Assembly (NCBI RefSeq): GCF_004005485.1
Contig: NZ_RZUL01000001.1
Location: 310,001-374,000, forward strand
DNA from: Sphingobium algorifonticola
GTDB lineage: Bacteria; Pseudomonadota; Alphaproteobacteria; Sphingomonadales; Sphingomonadaceae
Direction of reading: 5' to 3'
Length of the DNA: 64,000 nucleotides
The position numbers were made by a program, and so were the translations under genes. This document shows, one piece after another, positions 1-7,292 of this stretch. Each line of letters begins with the position of its first letter. Within the stretch, counting starts at the first letter, position 1. The notes under the pieces were generated by a model. It was not told the DNA's origin and did no database searches. It was given only the letters and a program-made list of their open reading frames with translations.

Positions 1-296
1 CCGTATGTCAGCGGCGTCTGCCGCGCGCCATGGGCTGCGGCCATTTCCATGCGCTGACGGACATGGTCCTGCAGCACATTGGTGTGGATACGGGCGCTTT
101 CGATGACCGGCATCAGATCCTTCAACCCCGCGCGCACCGCCGGTTCATCGCGCCACGCGCCTGCCGCGCGCACCTGTGCCGTCGCTTCGCGCACGCGGGC
201 GGCGGCGGCGTCCAGCGCGATGGCGTCGTTGCCCTCAAGCGCGGTGCGCAGCGCGGCGAAGGCATCGCGCAACATATCAAGGGCAGCAACCGTCAT
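1..296 (-). CDS. flgN: FlgN-family flagellar chaperone, partial at window edge
   Basis: The frame opens with ATG at 296 and runs off the left end, so only about 98 N-terminal residues are visible. The protein is alanine/arginine rich and predicted all-helical, without membrane segments. FlgN proteins are small helical export chaperones for the hook-junction proteins FlgK and FlgL. Assignment rests mainly on position: it begins 7 bp after the flgM stop, the usual flgM-flgN order, inside a flagellar cluster that encodes FlgK and FlgL. Sequence identity in this family is weak, so the name is probable rather than certain. Confidence 0.6.
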   Translation of the reverse strand, partial: MTVAALDMLRDAFAALRTALEGNDAIALDAAAARVREATAQVRAAGAWRDEPAVRAGLKDLMPVIESARIHTNVLQDHVRQRMEMAAAHGARQTPLTY

Positions 297-303
297 GCCC
301 GGA

Positions 304-579
304 TCAATCCTGCGGCAGATCGAGGTCGAGCATCTTCTGCGCAATCGCGTCGGCATCGACCGGATAATTGCCCGATGCGATCGCCGCCTTGATGGCGCCG
401 ATACGGTCCATGTCGATGGGTGCGCCCTCGGCCGCCATCCGCGCTGCGGGGCTGGGCGATACGCCATCGGCCCCCGATTTCCGGCCCGAAACGCTGCCGG
501 ACGGCGCGCTCTTGCCGCTTTCCCGGAGCTTTGCGGTGTCGATGGCGGAGCCAGACCCCAGTCCAATCGCATTAATCAT
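304..579 (-). CDS. flgM: anti-sigma-28 factor FlgM
   Basis: This is a 91-residue protein, within the family's usual 85-105. The N-terminal half is Gly/Ser rich and probably disordered. The C-terminal half carries the sigma-28-binding helices around residues 55-90 (segment IDMDRIGAIKAAI, then YPVDADAIAQKMLDLD), which is the recognisable FlgM signature. FlgM holds FliA inactive until it is exported through the finished hook-basal body. A clear ribosome site (GAAGGA) precedes ATG 579. It lies directly upstream of the flgN-like gene and 75 bp downstream of flgA, so it may be read through from flgA. No FliA-type promoter was recognised in the 75-bp gap. Confidence 0.9.
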   Translation of the reverse strand: MINAIGLGSGSAIDTAKLRESGKSAPSGSVSGRKSGADGVSPSPAARMAAEGAPIDMDRIGAIKAAIASGNYPVDADAIAQKMLDLDLPQD

Positions 580-654
580 GGGTCACGTCCTTCTCGTATC
601 CGGCGGTCCAGAGCGCCGGAAAAAATGCCTGTACAGGCCTATATACGGCAGCAT

Positions 655-1233
655 TCAGTAATCCTTAAATCCCGGAATCTTCACAAGCCCGGTTTCGACC
701 ACTTGCGCCAAAACCGGCGCTGCTTTTTTGTCCTCGCCGCGCACGCGGATCATCGCGCCGATCGCACCATCCTCATCCGCTACCATCAGGCGCGAGACCT
801 GGAACAGCGCACCCCCGGCAACAAGCTGCACCGGATCGCCGCGCTTGACCACGATGTCGCGGCTGGGCGCGGGCCGGGCGGCGACAGGCCGCGCAACGGG
901 CGCCGCCACCGGTGTGACATTGGCCTGCACCCCGCCGGTGGACAAGGGCACGCGAATCCGCCATCCCAGCGCATCGCATTTGACGATCGCCGCCCCGAAA
1001 ACCGGGCCTTCCACGTTCGGCGTGGACGGGCACGGGGCCAGTTTCAGCCGCCGGTCAATCGGCGCGACCGGACCGCCCGGCTGGCCGAGATTGGCACCCA
1101 CGGTCATCGCCACCAGACTGTCCAGCCGGTCGAGATTTTCGAACCTCTGCTGGGCCATCGCCGGACCGGCCGCGAGTGCTGCCGCCAGTATCGCCGCCAG
1201 TGCCGCCATGGTCATCGTCGAAAATATGCGCAA
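655..1233 (-). CDS. flgA: flagellar basal body P-ring formation chaperone FlgA
   Basis: FlgA is a periplasmic chaperone needed for FlgI polymerisation into the P ring. An N-terminal hydrophobic signal segment ends near AGPAMAQ, and the C-terminal SAF-like part contains IVVKRGDPVQLVAGG and a VRGEDKKAAPVLAQV segment typical of FlgA. The start is taken as TTG at 1233 because AGGAG lies 7 bases upstream. TTG 1254 and ATG 1215 are alternatives in the same frame. Length about 192 residues is normal. A consensus sigma-54 promoter lies immediately upstream (1267-1282), giving a leader of only about 20 nt. The partner flgI is at 7292. Confidence 0.9.
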   Translation of the reverse strand: MRIFSTMTMAALAAILAAALAAGPAMAQQRFENLDRLDSLVAMTVGANLGQPGGPVAPIDRRLKLAPCPSTPNVEGPVFGAAIVKCDALGWRIRVPLSTGGVQANVTPVAAPVARPVAARPAPSRDIVVKRGDPVQLVAGGALFQVSRLMVADEDGAIGAMIRVRGEDKKAAPVLAQVVETGLVKIPGFKDY

Positions 1234-1266
1234 AGCCTGTCTCCTGACATTCAATGCACATACGAA

Positions 1267-1282
1267 AGCAATTGTCGTGCCA
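1267..1282 (-). promoter_or_regulatory. sigma-54 (-24/-12) promoter of flgA
   Basis: Read on the minus strand the site is TGGCACGACAATTGCT, matching the sigma-54 consensus TGGCACG-N4-TTGCW at every defined base. The GG and GC dinucleotides are separated by the required 10 bases. The predicted start site is about 12 nt downstream, near 1255, just before flgA. Sigma-54 control of flagellar structural genes is established in Caulobacter and many other bacteria. An activator site was not identified. Confidence 0.85.
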
Positions 1283-1287
1283 GTCGC

Positions 1288-1779
1288 TCAGTGTGGCGGG
1301 CTCCGGCGGCCCGGTATGACGCGGATCACTTGACCGGATGCCCCTTCGGCGCGCTGGTCAAGCCCGCGAATAACGAGCGCATCCTCCCGCAATCCGGCGT
1401 TTTTCAGCGATCGCGCGACTGCGCCCAGCCGCGCGGCTGCCAGATCCCAGCTATCGAACCGGGCCGTCCCACTGTCCTGCCCGGCCGAGGCCAGCTCGAC
1501 ACTGGCACCTTGCGCGACATAGTGCCGCGCCACCGCTTCGATCTTCGCAATACCGGCAGGTGTCAGCATCGCCTCGCCCGGCACGAACAGCGCGTCGGCG
1601 CGCCAGTTTTCGCCTTGCGCCATCGGCTTTGCGCCAAATTGTGCGCCAACGCCGTTCAGCACCTGGGTGCTGCTGTGGCCGCTCGCCTGCAGAAGCACGA
1701 AAAAACCCAGCAGAAGCAGCGCCAGATCAGCAAAGCTGATGGCCCAGCGCGCGCTGCGCATCTGACCATCGGCGCGCAT
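1288..1779 (-). CDS. MotB/PomB-like stator protein, short OmpA-type
   Basis: The protein has 163 residues from ATG 1779, whose first base overlaps the stop of the upstream motA-like gene (TGATG), implying translational coupling. It has one N-terminal membrane helix (FADLALLLLGFFVLL) with the aspartate at residue 18 that in MotB/PomB binds the driving ion. A compact C-terminal OmpA-like part follows, where DSWDLAAARLGAVARSLKNAGL resembles the peptidoglycan-binding region. Canonical MotB is about 300 residues, and here the linker is nearly absent. The FADL..LL..FFVLL pattern is closer to PomB than to the second MotB encoded at 11996. It may power the flagellum with another ion or serve another envelope motor. 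Confidence 0.72.
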   Translation of the reverse strand: MRADGQMRSARWAISFADLALLLLGFFVLLQASGHSSTQVLNGVGAQFGAKPMAQGENWRADALFVPGEAMLTPAGIAKIEAVARHYVAQGASVELASAGQDSGTARFDSWDLAAARLGAVARSLKNAGLREDALVIRGLDQRAEGASGQVIRVIPGRRSPPH

Positions 1780-2462
1780 CAGGCGACTTCGCGCATGGCG
1801 GCGCGGCGCACCGGCGCATTTTCGCGCCGGGCGACGGCCAGCATCCGCTCGCACAAAGCCTGCTGCCAGGCGTGTTCACGCTGCGAAAGGCTGATGAGCC
1901 GCGCTGCCACCGGCGCCGCGATCAAATTGGCCAGGACCACGCCATAGAGCGTCGTGAGCAATGCCAGCGCCATGGCGGGGCCGATGCGGGCGGGATCATC
2001 CATCGCCGCGAACATGCCGATCAGGCCGATGATGGTGCCCGCCATGCCGAGCGCGGGTGCGGAATCCGCCAGCGAATACCAGACGTTATGGACCGATCGG
2101 TGCCGCTCGGCGCGATCGGCGAGCGTCTGCGTTGCCCACATTTCGAACTGTTCGATCCGCTCGCAATGGGAAAACTTCCGTACTGCTTCGGCCAGAAAGG
2201 GATGGGCGCGCCGCACCGTGTCGGTGCAGAGGCGATCGGTGCAGGCAATGCCGCGCAATTGCGCGAGATGATCGACCTGAAGCATGGCGGCGCGCGCGGC
2301 ATCGCGATCCCGATCGGGCTTTGCGGTGACCAGCGGACCCAGCGCGCGCATGGCATTGCCCAGCGCCGCCGCACCGTTCTGGAGCAGGGCCAGAGTCAGC
2401 ATGCCGCCCAGCATCAGCACCAGAGTGAACGGATCGAGGATCGCATCCAGAATGTTCGTCAC
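1779..2462 (-). CDS. MotA/PomA-like stator ion channel subunit
   Basis: The protein has 227 residues from GTG 2462, chosen because GGAAGGGGG lies about 9 bases upstream and the protein then starts directly with the first membrane helix. The frame is open further upstream without similarity. There are four membrane segments: one near residues 7-25, a cytoplasmic loop rich in charged residues, then two C-terminal helices in the conserved stretch GLIGMFAAMDD..IGPAMALALLTTLYGVVLANL. That stretch is typical of the short PomA-type MotA and differs from the long MotA encoded at 11129. It is coupled to the motB-like gene downstream. No promoter was securely located in the divergent 269-bp gap. Confidence 0.75.
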   Translation of the reverse strand: MTNILDAILDPFTLVLMLGGMLTLALLQNGAAALGNAMRALGPLVTAKPDRDRDAARAAMLQVDHLAQLRGIACTDRLCTDTVRRAHPFLAEAVRKFSHCERIEQFEMWATQTLADRAERHRSVHNVWYSLADSAPALGMAGTIIGLIGMFAAMDDPARIGPAMALALLTTLYGVVLANLIAAPVAARLISLSQREHAWQQALCERMLAVARRENAPVRRAAMREVA

Positions 2463-2629
2463 CCGCAATCCCCCTTCCACCGGCGTTTTCCGCCCGCATC
2501 GCGCCGCGCCTGCCGGGCGGCAAAAGCCGGCCAGCGACCGGCAAAAAATTGCCGCCCTTGCCGCAGATGCACGGCAAAACCACGGAAATGCTTGGGTCCC
2601 GAACCGGCAAAGGCCATCGCGCCAAAAAC

Positions 2630-2645
2630 TGGCACGGCCTTTGCA
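2630..2645 (+). promoter_or_regulatory. sigma-54 (-24/-12) promoter of the flgB operon
   Basis: The site TGGCACGGCCTTTGCA matches TGGCACG-N4-TTGCW exactly. It lies 86 bp before the flgB start in the divergent region between the motA-like gene and flgB. It is the obvious driver of the rod/hook operon, which then runs with overlaps or short gaps through flgL. Confidence 0.88.
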
Positions 2646-2731
2646 GATATCCGTCTGGACCGGCCACCCCATGATCCACAACGATCAGAACGGCAGTCGG
2701 CTTGGAAACTTTAACGGGGACGAAACGGCAG

Positions 2732-3088
2732 ATGAGCCTGGAAGACAGCCTGTTCGGTGTGCACGGCAAGGCGCTTGCGCTGCGTTCGCAGCGGCTGAGC
2801 CTGCTGGCGTCCAACATCGCCAACGCATCGACGCCCAATTACAAGGCGCGCGATATCGATTTCGAAGCCGCGCTGAAAACCGCGACGGAGGAAGGCGCCA
2901 GCGCAGGCACCGCGGCACAGGGCGCGATGGGCTATCGCATTCCGCTTCAGCCCAGCGTCGATGGCAACACCGTCGAGCTTTCAACCGAACAGACGCTGTT
3001 CGCCGAAAATGCGGTCAAATACCGCACGACGCTGTCTTTCCTCGAAGGCCGCATCAACACCCTCAACCGCGCGCTTCGGGGAGAATGA
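2732..3088 (+). CDS. flgB: flagellar proximal rod protein FlgB
   Basis: The protein has 118 residues from ATG 2732 (GGGGA upstream). An in-frame TTG at 2702 is less likely. FlgB is a component of the proximal rod in the periplasm. The N-terminal rod signature ALRSQRLSLLASNIANASTPNYKARDIDF is intact and includes the ANIANASTPxYKA-type export/polymerisation helix. The C-terminal helix YRTTLSFLEGRINTLNRAL matches the family. It is the first gene of the sigma-54-driven operon and its stop overlaps the region of the flgC start. Confidence 0.95.
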   Translation: MSLEDSLFGVHGKALALRSQRLSLLASNIANASTPNYKARDIDFEAALKTATEEGASAGTAAQGAMGYRIPLQPSVDGNTVELSTEQTLFAENAVKYRTTLSFLEGRINTLNRALRGE

Positions 3089-3090
3089 CG

Positions 3091-3498
3091 ATGGCCGGTG
3101 ATCCCATGAACATCTTTGACATCGCCGGGCGTGCCATGTCGGCACAGCTTGTGCGCCTCAACGCGACCGCGTCCAACATGGCCAATGCCGGCAATGTGAC
3201 CGGCAGCGAAAAGTCCGCCTATCGCGCGATCCGCCCGGTGTTCCAGTCTGTCACCGAAAAGCCGGGCGTGTCCACGGTCACGGTCGATCGCGTCGTCACC
3301 ACGGATGCCAAGCCGGTGAAGCGCCACGATCCCAATCATCCGCTGGCCGATGCCAATGGCGACGTGTTCGAAGCGGCGGTCGACAGCAGCGCGGAGCTTG
3401 TCGACATGCTCGAATCCGCGCGGATGTATCAGAACAATGTGCAGGTCCTCCAGACCGCCAAGTCCCTCATGCTCGAAACCATAAGGATCGGCAAATGA
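3091..3498 (+). CDS. flgC: flagellar rod protein FlgC
   Basis: FlgC is a proximal rod protein of about 135 residues. The N-terminal segment NIFDIAGRAMSAQLVRLNATASNMANAGN and the C-terminal SAELVDMLESARMYQNNVQVLQTAKSLMLETIRIGK are diagnostic. ATG 3091 is preferred because GGGGAG sits 7 bases upstream. ATG 3085, overlapping the flgB stop as ATGA, is possible but too close to that ribosome site. The stop overlaps the flgD start (ATGA at 3495), so translation is probably coupled. Confidence 0.95.
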   Translation: MAGDPMNIFDIAGRAMSAQLVRLNATASNMANAGNVTGSEKSAYRAIRPVFQSVTEKPGVSTVTVDRVVTTDAKPVKRHDPNHPLADANGDVFEAAVDSSAELVDMLESARMYQNNVQVLQTAKSLMLETIRIGK

Positions 3499-4148
3499 CC
3501 ACGACTGTCACCGATAGCGCCGGGTTGACGCTTACGCAGACCAAGACTGCGAAGGAAACCGGCAATTCCAACATGGACCAGGCCGATTTCCTGCGGCTGC
3601 TGACCACGCAGTTGCAGACGCAGGATCCTTTCGAGCCTGTCAACAACAGCGAGATGGTGTCGCAGATGGCGACCATCACCAATTCCAGCGGCATCGCAGA
3701 AATGAATGCCTCGCTGAAAGAGATCAAGAATGAGCTGTCAGGCACGCGCCTTGGCGATGCGGCAAGCTGGATCGGTCGCTCGATGCTGGTCGAAAGCAAC
3801 CTCGCCGCGCCCGACGCGGCCGGTCAATATGCCGGCGAAGTCGCGATCACCGAAGCCAGTACGGCGCTCAGCGTCGATCTGGTCGATGGCAGCGGCAATG
3901 TCGTGAAATCCATCGACCTTGGCGCACAGGACGCAGGCAATGTCGCCTTCTACTGGGACGGCAAGGACGACGCAGGCAACAACATCGGCACGCAGACGCT
4001 GCAAGTGAAAGTGCGTGGCGCCGCCAATGCGCAAGTCGCGACCTGGGCCAGCATCGCCGCCGTGCAGTCACCCGCGGATGGCAGCGCCTCCAAACTCATC
4101 ACGCCGCTTGGCACCTTCGATCCGTCCGCAGCCATCCGGCTCGGCTGA
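3495..4148 (+). CDS. flgD: hook assembly scaffold protein FlgD
   Basis: The protein has 217 residues. FlgD caps the growing hook and is discarded afterwards. The N-terminal conserved region (residues 28-60) contains MDQADFLRLLTTQLQTQDP and NNSEMVSQMATI, the FlgD signature. The C-terminal half carries an Ig-like/FlgD tudor-type fold with FYWDGKDDAGN. The start overlaps the flgC stop by 4 bases. It is directly followed by the hook gene, as in most flagellar operons. Confidence 0.95.
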   Translation: MTTTVTDSAGLTLTQTKTAKETGNSNMDQADFLRLLTTQLQTQDPFEPVNNSEMVSQMATITNSSGIAEMNASLKEIKNELSGTRLGDAASWIGRSMLVESNLAAPDAAGQYAGEVAITEASTALSVDLVDGSGNVVKSIDLGAQDAGNVAFYWDGKDDAGNNIGTQTLQVKVRGAANAQVATWASIAAVQSPADGSASKLITPLGTFDPSAAIRLG

Positions 4149-4174
4149 CCATCCTCACGCAGGGAGTATAAACC

Positions 4175-5005
4175 ATGTCCTTCTACACCTCGCTTTCGGG
4201 CCTCAAAGCCGCCCAGTCCGACCTGTCGACGATTTCGAACAACGTCGCGAACGTCAACACGACCGCCTTCAAGAAGAGCAAGGCTGCTTTCGGCGATATC
4301 TTCGCCTCCGCGCCGACGCAGAACACCCGCCAGGTCGCGGGCCAGGGCGTGCGCGTGCTCGGCATCAACCAGCAGTTCGTGCAGGGCACGATCGAGACGA
4401 CGGACAAGACGCTCGATCTTGCGGTAACCGGCGAAGGCTTCTTCACGGTGAGAACCGTCGGCACCGGCGGCACGACATCCTATACCCGCAACGGCGCGTT
4501 CAGCGTGGACAACAACCGCTTCGTGATCGACACCACCGGTGCGCGGCTGCAGGTGCTGCCGGTTGATACCGCCGGCAACATCACCGGCACCACCACGGCA
4601 GACCTGACCGATCTCCAGATCCCGCTGACGAAGCCCAGCGATCCCACGATCCAGCTCGCCAGCGTGTCGGTATCGGAAAAGGGCATCATCGGCGCGACCT
4701 ATGCAGATGGCACCACCGAACCGATCGGCGCGGTGGCAATGGCCAATTTCGCCAGCCAGGACGGCCTGCGCCAGAAGGGCGACGCGCATTGGGAAGCCTC
4801 CATCAGCAGCGGCAACGCCCAATATGGCGGCGCGGGCCAGGGCCTCTACGGATCGGTCCGCTCGGGCGCGCTGGAACGCTCCAATGTCGATATTACCGAG
4901 GAACTGGTCAGCCTGATTTCCGCACAGCGCAATTTTCAGGCGAATGCCAAGGCAATCGAAACCGGCACCGCGATGACGCAGACGATCATCCAGCTGCGTA
5001 CGTGA
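4175..5005 (+). CDS. flgE: flagellar hook protein FlgE, unusually short
   Basis: The protein has 276 residues, whereas hook proteins usually exceed 400. The N-terminal D0 helix (SFYTSLSGLKAAQSDLSTIS) with NNVANVNTTAFKKSKAAF and the C-terminal D0 helix (EELVSLISAQRNFQANAKAI) are both complete, and the gene follows flgD, so this is the hook subunit. The mid-part, normally holding the outer D2 domain, is missing or greatly reduced: roughly 190 residues link the two ends, comparable with FlgG. There is no frameshift or internal stop. A distinct AGGGAG ribosome site precedes ATG 4175. FlgG (5818) and FlgF (5035) are separately present, so this is not a mis-called rod protein. Confidence 0.88.
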   Translation: MSFYTSLSGLKAAQSDLSTISNNVANVNTTAFKKSKAAFGDIFASAPTQNTRQVAGQGVRVLGINQQFVQGTIETTDKTLDLAVTGEGFFTVRTVGTGGTTSYTRNGAFSVDNNRFVIDTTGARLQVLPVDTAGNITGTTTADLTDLQIPLTKPSDPTIQLASVSVSEKGIIGATYADGTTEPIGAVAMANFASQDGLRQKGDAHWEASISSGNAQYGGAGQGLYGSVRSGALERSNVDITEELVSLISAQRNFQANAKAIETGTAMTQTIIQLRT

Positions 5006-5034
5006 TCGCGGTCGGATAAAGGCAAGGAACGCTC

Positions 5035-5778
5035 ATGGATCGGCTGGTTCACACATCGCTTACGGCACTGCGCGGCGCGATGGCGCGGCAAACGGCTGTC
5101 GCCAACAATCTGGCGAACGCCAACACCGTCGGCTTCCGCGCGGAGATCGCGAACGCCTCCACCCGCTATCTCGACGGGCAGACGTTCAAGACGCGCGCGC
5201 AGCAGGCCGAACAGGTGGTGGCGGCCGACATGAACCAGGGTGCCGTCACTCAGACCGGCAACCCGCTCGACGTAGCGCTGAACGGCGACGCGCTGCTGGC
5301 GGTGCAGGCCGACGACGGCGCAGAGGCCTACACCCGGCGCGGTGACCTCAAACTCAGCGAAAGCGGGCTGCTCACCACCGGCGACGGCAAGCCCGTGCTG
5401 GGCGAAGGCGGACCGATCACCCTGCCCGCCGCCGATAGCATCAGCATTGCCAAGGACGGCAGCATCTGGATCGTGCCGCAGGGCGGCGAAGCGAACCAGC
5501 CTCAGCGCGTCGATGCACTCAAGCTCGCCAACGCCAGCGGCAGCAGCATCAAGAAGGGTACCGATGGCCTGTTCCGCGAAGTGAACGGCGGCGCATTGCC
5601 GCAGGACCCGCTAGCCAGCGTGACATCGGGTTCGGTCGAGGGATCAAACGTCAACCCGACGCAGGCGCTGGTCCAGATGATCGAGGCCAGCCGCGCCTGG
5701 GAAACGCAGATCAAGATGATCACCACCGCCAGGGAAATCGACGACGGGGGCGCATCGCTGATGCGCCTGGATGCCTGA
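5035..5778 (+). CDS. flgF: flagellar proximal rod protein FlgF
   Basis: The protein has 247 residues. The N-terminal MDRLVHTSLTALRGAMARQT and NNLANANTVGFRAE match FlgF (it lacks the SLSGLK.. form of FlgE). The middle NPLDVALNGDALLAV is the shared FlgF/G hook-basal body motif. The C-terminal rod helix is ALVQMIEASRAWETQIKMI. FlgF forms part of the rod between FlgC and FlgG. It lies 29 bp after flgE and 39 bp before flgG in the same operon. Confidence 0.94.
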   Translation: MDRLVHTSLTALRGAMARQTAVANNLANANTVGFRAEIANASTRYLDGQTFKTRAQQAEQVVAADMNQGAVTQTGNPLDVALNGDALLAVQADDGAEAYTRRGDLKLSESGLLTTGDGKPVLGEGGPITLPAADSISIAKDGSIWIVPQGGEANQPQRVDALKLANASGSSIKKGTDGLFREVNGGALPQDPLASVTSGSVEGSNVNPTQALVQMIEASRAWETQIKMITTAREIDDGGASLMRLDA

Positions 5779-5817
5779 TACGCATCCCCGACCGACACGC
5801 TTAGGAAGGATTGAACG

Positions 5818-6606
5818 ATGAGCAACGCCGCCCTCCACGTCGCCCGCACGGGTCTCGACGCGCAGAACACCAAGATGCGCGTGATCGCCAACAATCTGGC
5901 GAACGTGAACACCACCGGGTTCAAGCGCGACCGCGCCGATTTCGAAACGCTGGCCTATCAGCAGATGATCGCCGCGGGTTCCGCGTCCGACAGCGAGAAC
6001 AAGTTCGCGACCGGCCTGTCGCTCGGATCGGGCGTGGCGCTGACCGGCACCAGCAAGATCGACACGCAGGGCACCGTCAGCCAGACCGGCAACGCGCTGG
6101 ACCTGGCGATCGAAGGCGCTGGCTATTTCCAGTTGCAGAAGCCCGACGGCACGATCGCCTACACGCGCGCGGGCAATTTCAGCCTGACGGCGGAAGGCAC
6201 GGTTGTCAGTTCCGATGGCCTGCCGCTCATCCCCCAGATTCAGGTGCCCGAAGGCGCCACCAGCGTCACCATCGGCAACGACGGCACTGTTTCGGCCACC
6301 TTGCAGGGTGAAGCCGCACCGACGGAGCTGGGCCGCATCGAAACGGCGCGGTTCGTCAATCCGGCGGGCCTCCAGGCGGTCGGCAGCAACCTGCTGGTCG
6401 AAACGGCGGCCTCGGGCATTCCGCAGATCGGCGTGCCCGGGCTGGAAGGGCGCGGTGCGCTGCGCTCCGGCTCGCTCGAAGGATCGAACGTCAATGTCGT
6501 GGAAGAGCTGGTCGACATGATCGAGACCCAGCGCGCCTATGAAGTCAATTCGAAGATGATCAAGGCGACGGACGAAATGCTGCAATTCATCAATCAGCAG
6601 ATGTGA
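5818..6606 (+). CDS. flgG: flagellar distal rod protein FlgG
   Basis: The protein has 262 residues, exactly the family length. The N-terminal ALHVARTGLDAQNTKMRVIA with NNLANVNTTGFKRDRADF, the motif LDLAIEGAGYFQLQKPDG, and the C-terminal VVEELVDMIETQRAYEVNSK identify the distal rod protein. AGGAAGG precedes ATG 5818. The stop overlaps the flgH start (ATGA-type, 6603-6606). FlgG builds the part of the rod that passes through the P and L rings encoded next. Confidence 0.96.
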   Translation: MSNAALHVARTGLDAQNTKMRVIANNLANVNTTGFKRDRADFETLAYQQMIAAGSASDSENKFATGLSLGSGVALTGTSKIDTQGTVSQTGNALDLAIEGAGYFQLQKPDGTIAYTRAGNFSLTAEGTVVSSDGLPLIPQIQVPEGATSVTIGNDGTVSATLQGEAAPTELGRIETARFVNPAGLQAVGSNLLVETAASGIPQIGVPGLEGRGALRSGSLEGSNVNVVEELVDMIETQRAYEVNSKMIKATDEMLQFINQQM

Positions 6607-7292
6607 TGAAAAGGATGACCATGCGTTTCCTCACCACGTCGATCGCGCTGCTGTCCGTCGCCCTTGCGGCGCAACCGGGCGATGCCGCCAGGCGCAAGGC
6701 ACCGAAGGTCGAATATACGCCGACCTATGCGGCGCCCGTCCCGCCCCCGGCGCAACCCAACGGATCGATATTCCAGATGGCGTCAGGCTATTCGGCGCTG
6801 ACCAGCGGCGCGCGCGCGGCCACCGTCGGCGACATCATCACCATCACGCTGGTCGAACGCACGCAGGCAACCAAAAGCAACAGCGCGGACACCAGCCGCG
6901 ATGGCTCCATCAGCCTGACGCCGCCCACCACCGGGCCGTTTTCGCTCTTCAAGCCCAGCGATGTCGGCGCAGGCGGCGGCAATACCTTCAAGGGTCAGGG
7001 CGCGGCATCGCAATCCAATGCGCTGTCGGGCGAAATCACGGTGACGATCGCGCAGGTCTATCCCAACGGCACCATGCTGGTGCGCGGCGAAAAGGCGCTG
7101 ACGCTCAATCGCGGAGACGAGTTCATCCAGATCTCCGGGCTGATCCGGCAAGCCGATGTAAGCCCCGACAACCGGGTGCTCTCGACACGCGTCGCCGATG
7201 CCAAGATCATCTACACCGGCAAGGGCGAAATCGCCCGCGCCAGCCGTCAGGGCTGGCTGCAACGCTTCTTCACCATGCTCAGCCCCTTCTGA
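6603..7292 (+). CDS. flgH: flagellar L-ring protein FlgH, without lipidation cysteine
   Basis: The protein has 229 residues and is the outer-membrane L-ring subunit. The conserved parts are present: RAATVGDIITITLVERTQATKS, the mid GEITVTIAQVYPNGTMLVRGEK, and the C-terminal GLIRQADVSPDNRVLSTRVADAKI. FlgH is normally a lipoprotein, but the N-terminal hydrophobic segment (MTMRFLTTSIALLSVALAAQ) ends without any cysteine, and none occurs in the whole protein. Cleavage by signal peptidase I is therefore predicted. Alternative starts at 6606, 6615 and 6621 do not add one. It overlaps flgG at its start, and its stop overlaps the flgI start (TGATG). Confidence 0.94.
   Translation: MMKRMTMRFLTTSIALLSVALAAQPGDAARRKAPKVEYTPTYAAPVPPPAQPNGSIFQMASGYSALTSGARAATVGDIITITLVERTQATKSNSADTSRDGSISLTPPTTGPFSLFKPSDVGAGGGNTFKGQGAASQSNALSGEITVTIAQVYPNGTMLVRGEKALTLNRGDEFIQISGLIRQADVSPDNRVLSTRVADAKIIYTGKGEIARASRQGWLQRFFTMLSPF

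Noticed and set aside
4175..5005. Interpreting the short FlgE as a duplicated FlgG
   Set aside because: Its N-terminal hook signature, position after flgD and the presence of separate flgF and flgG favour the hook protein.
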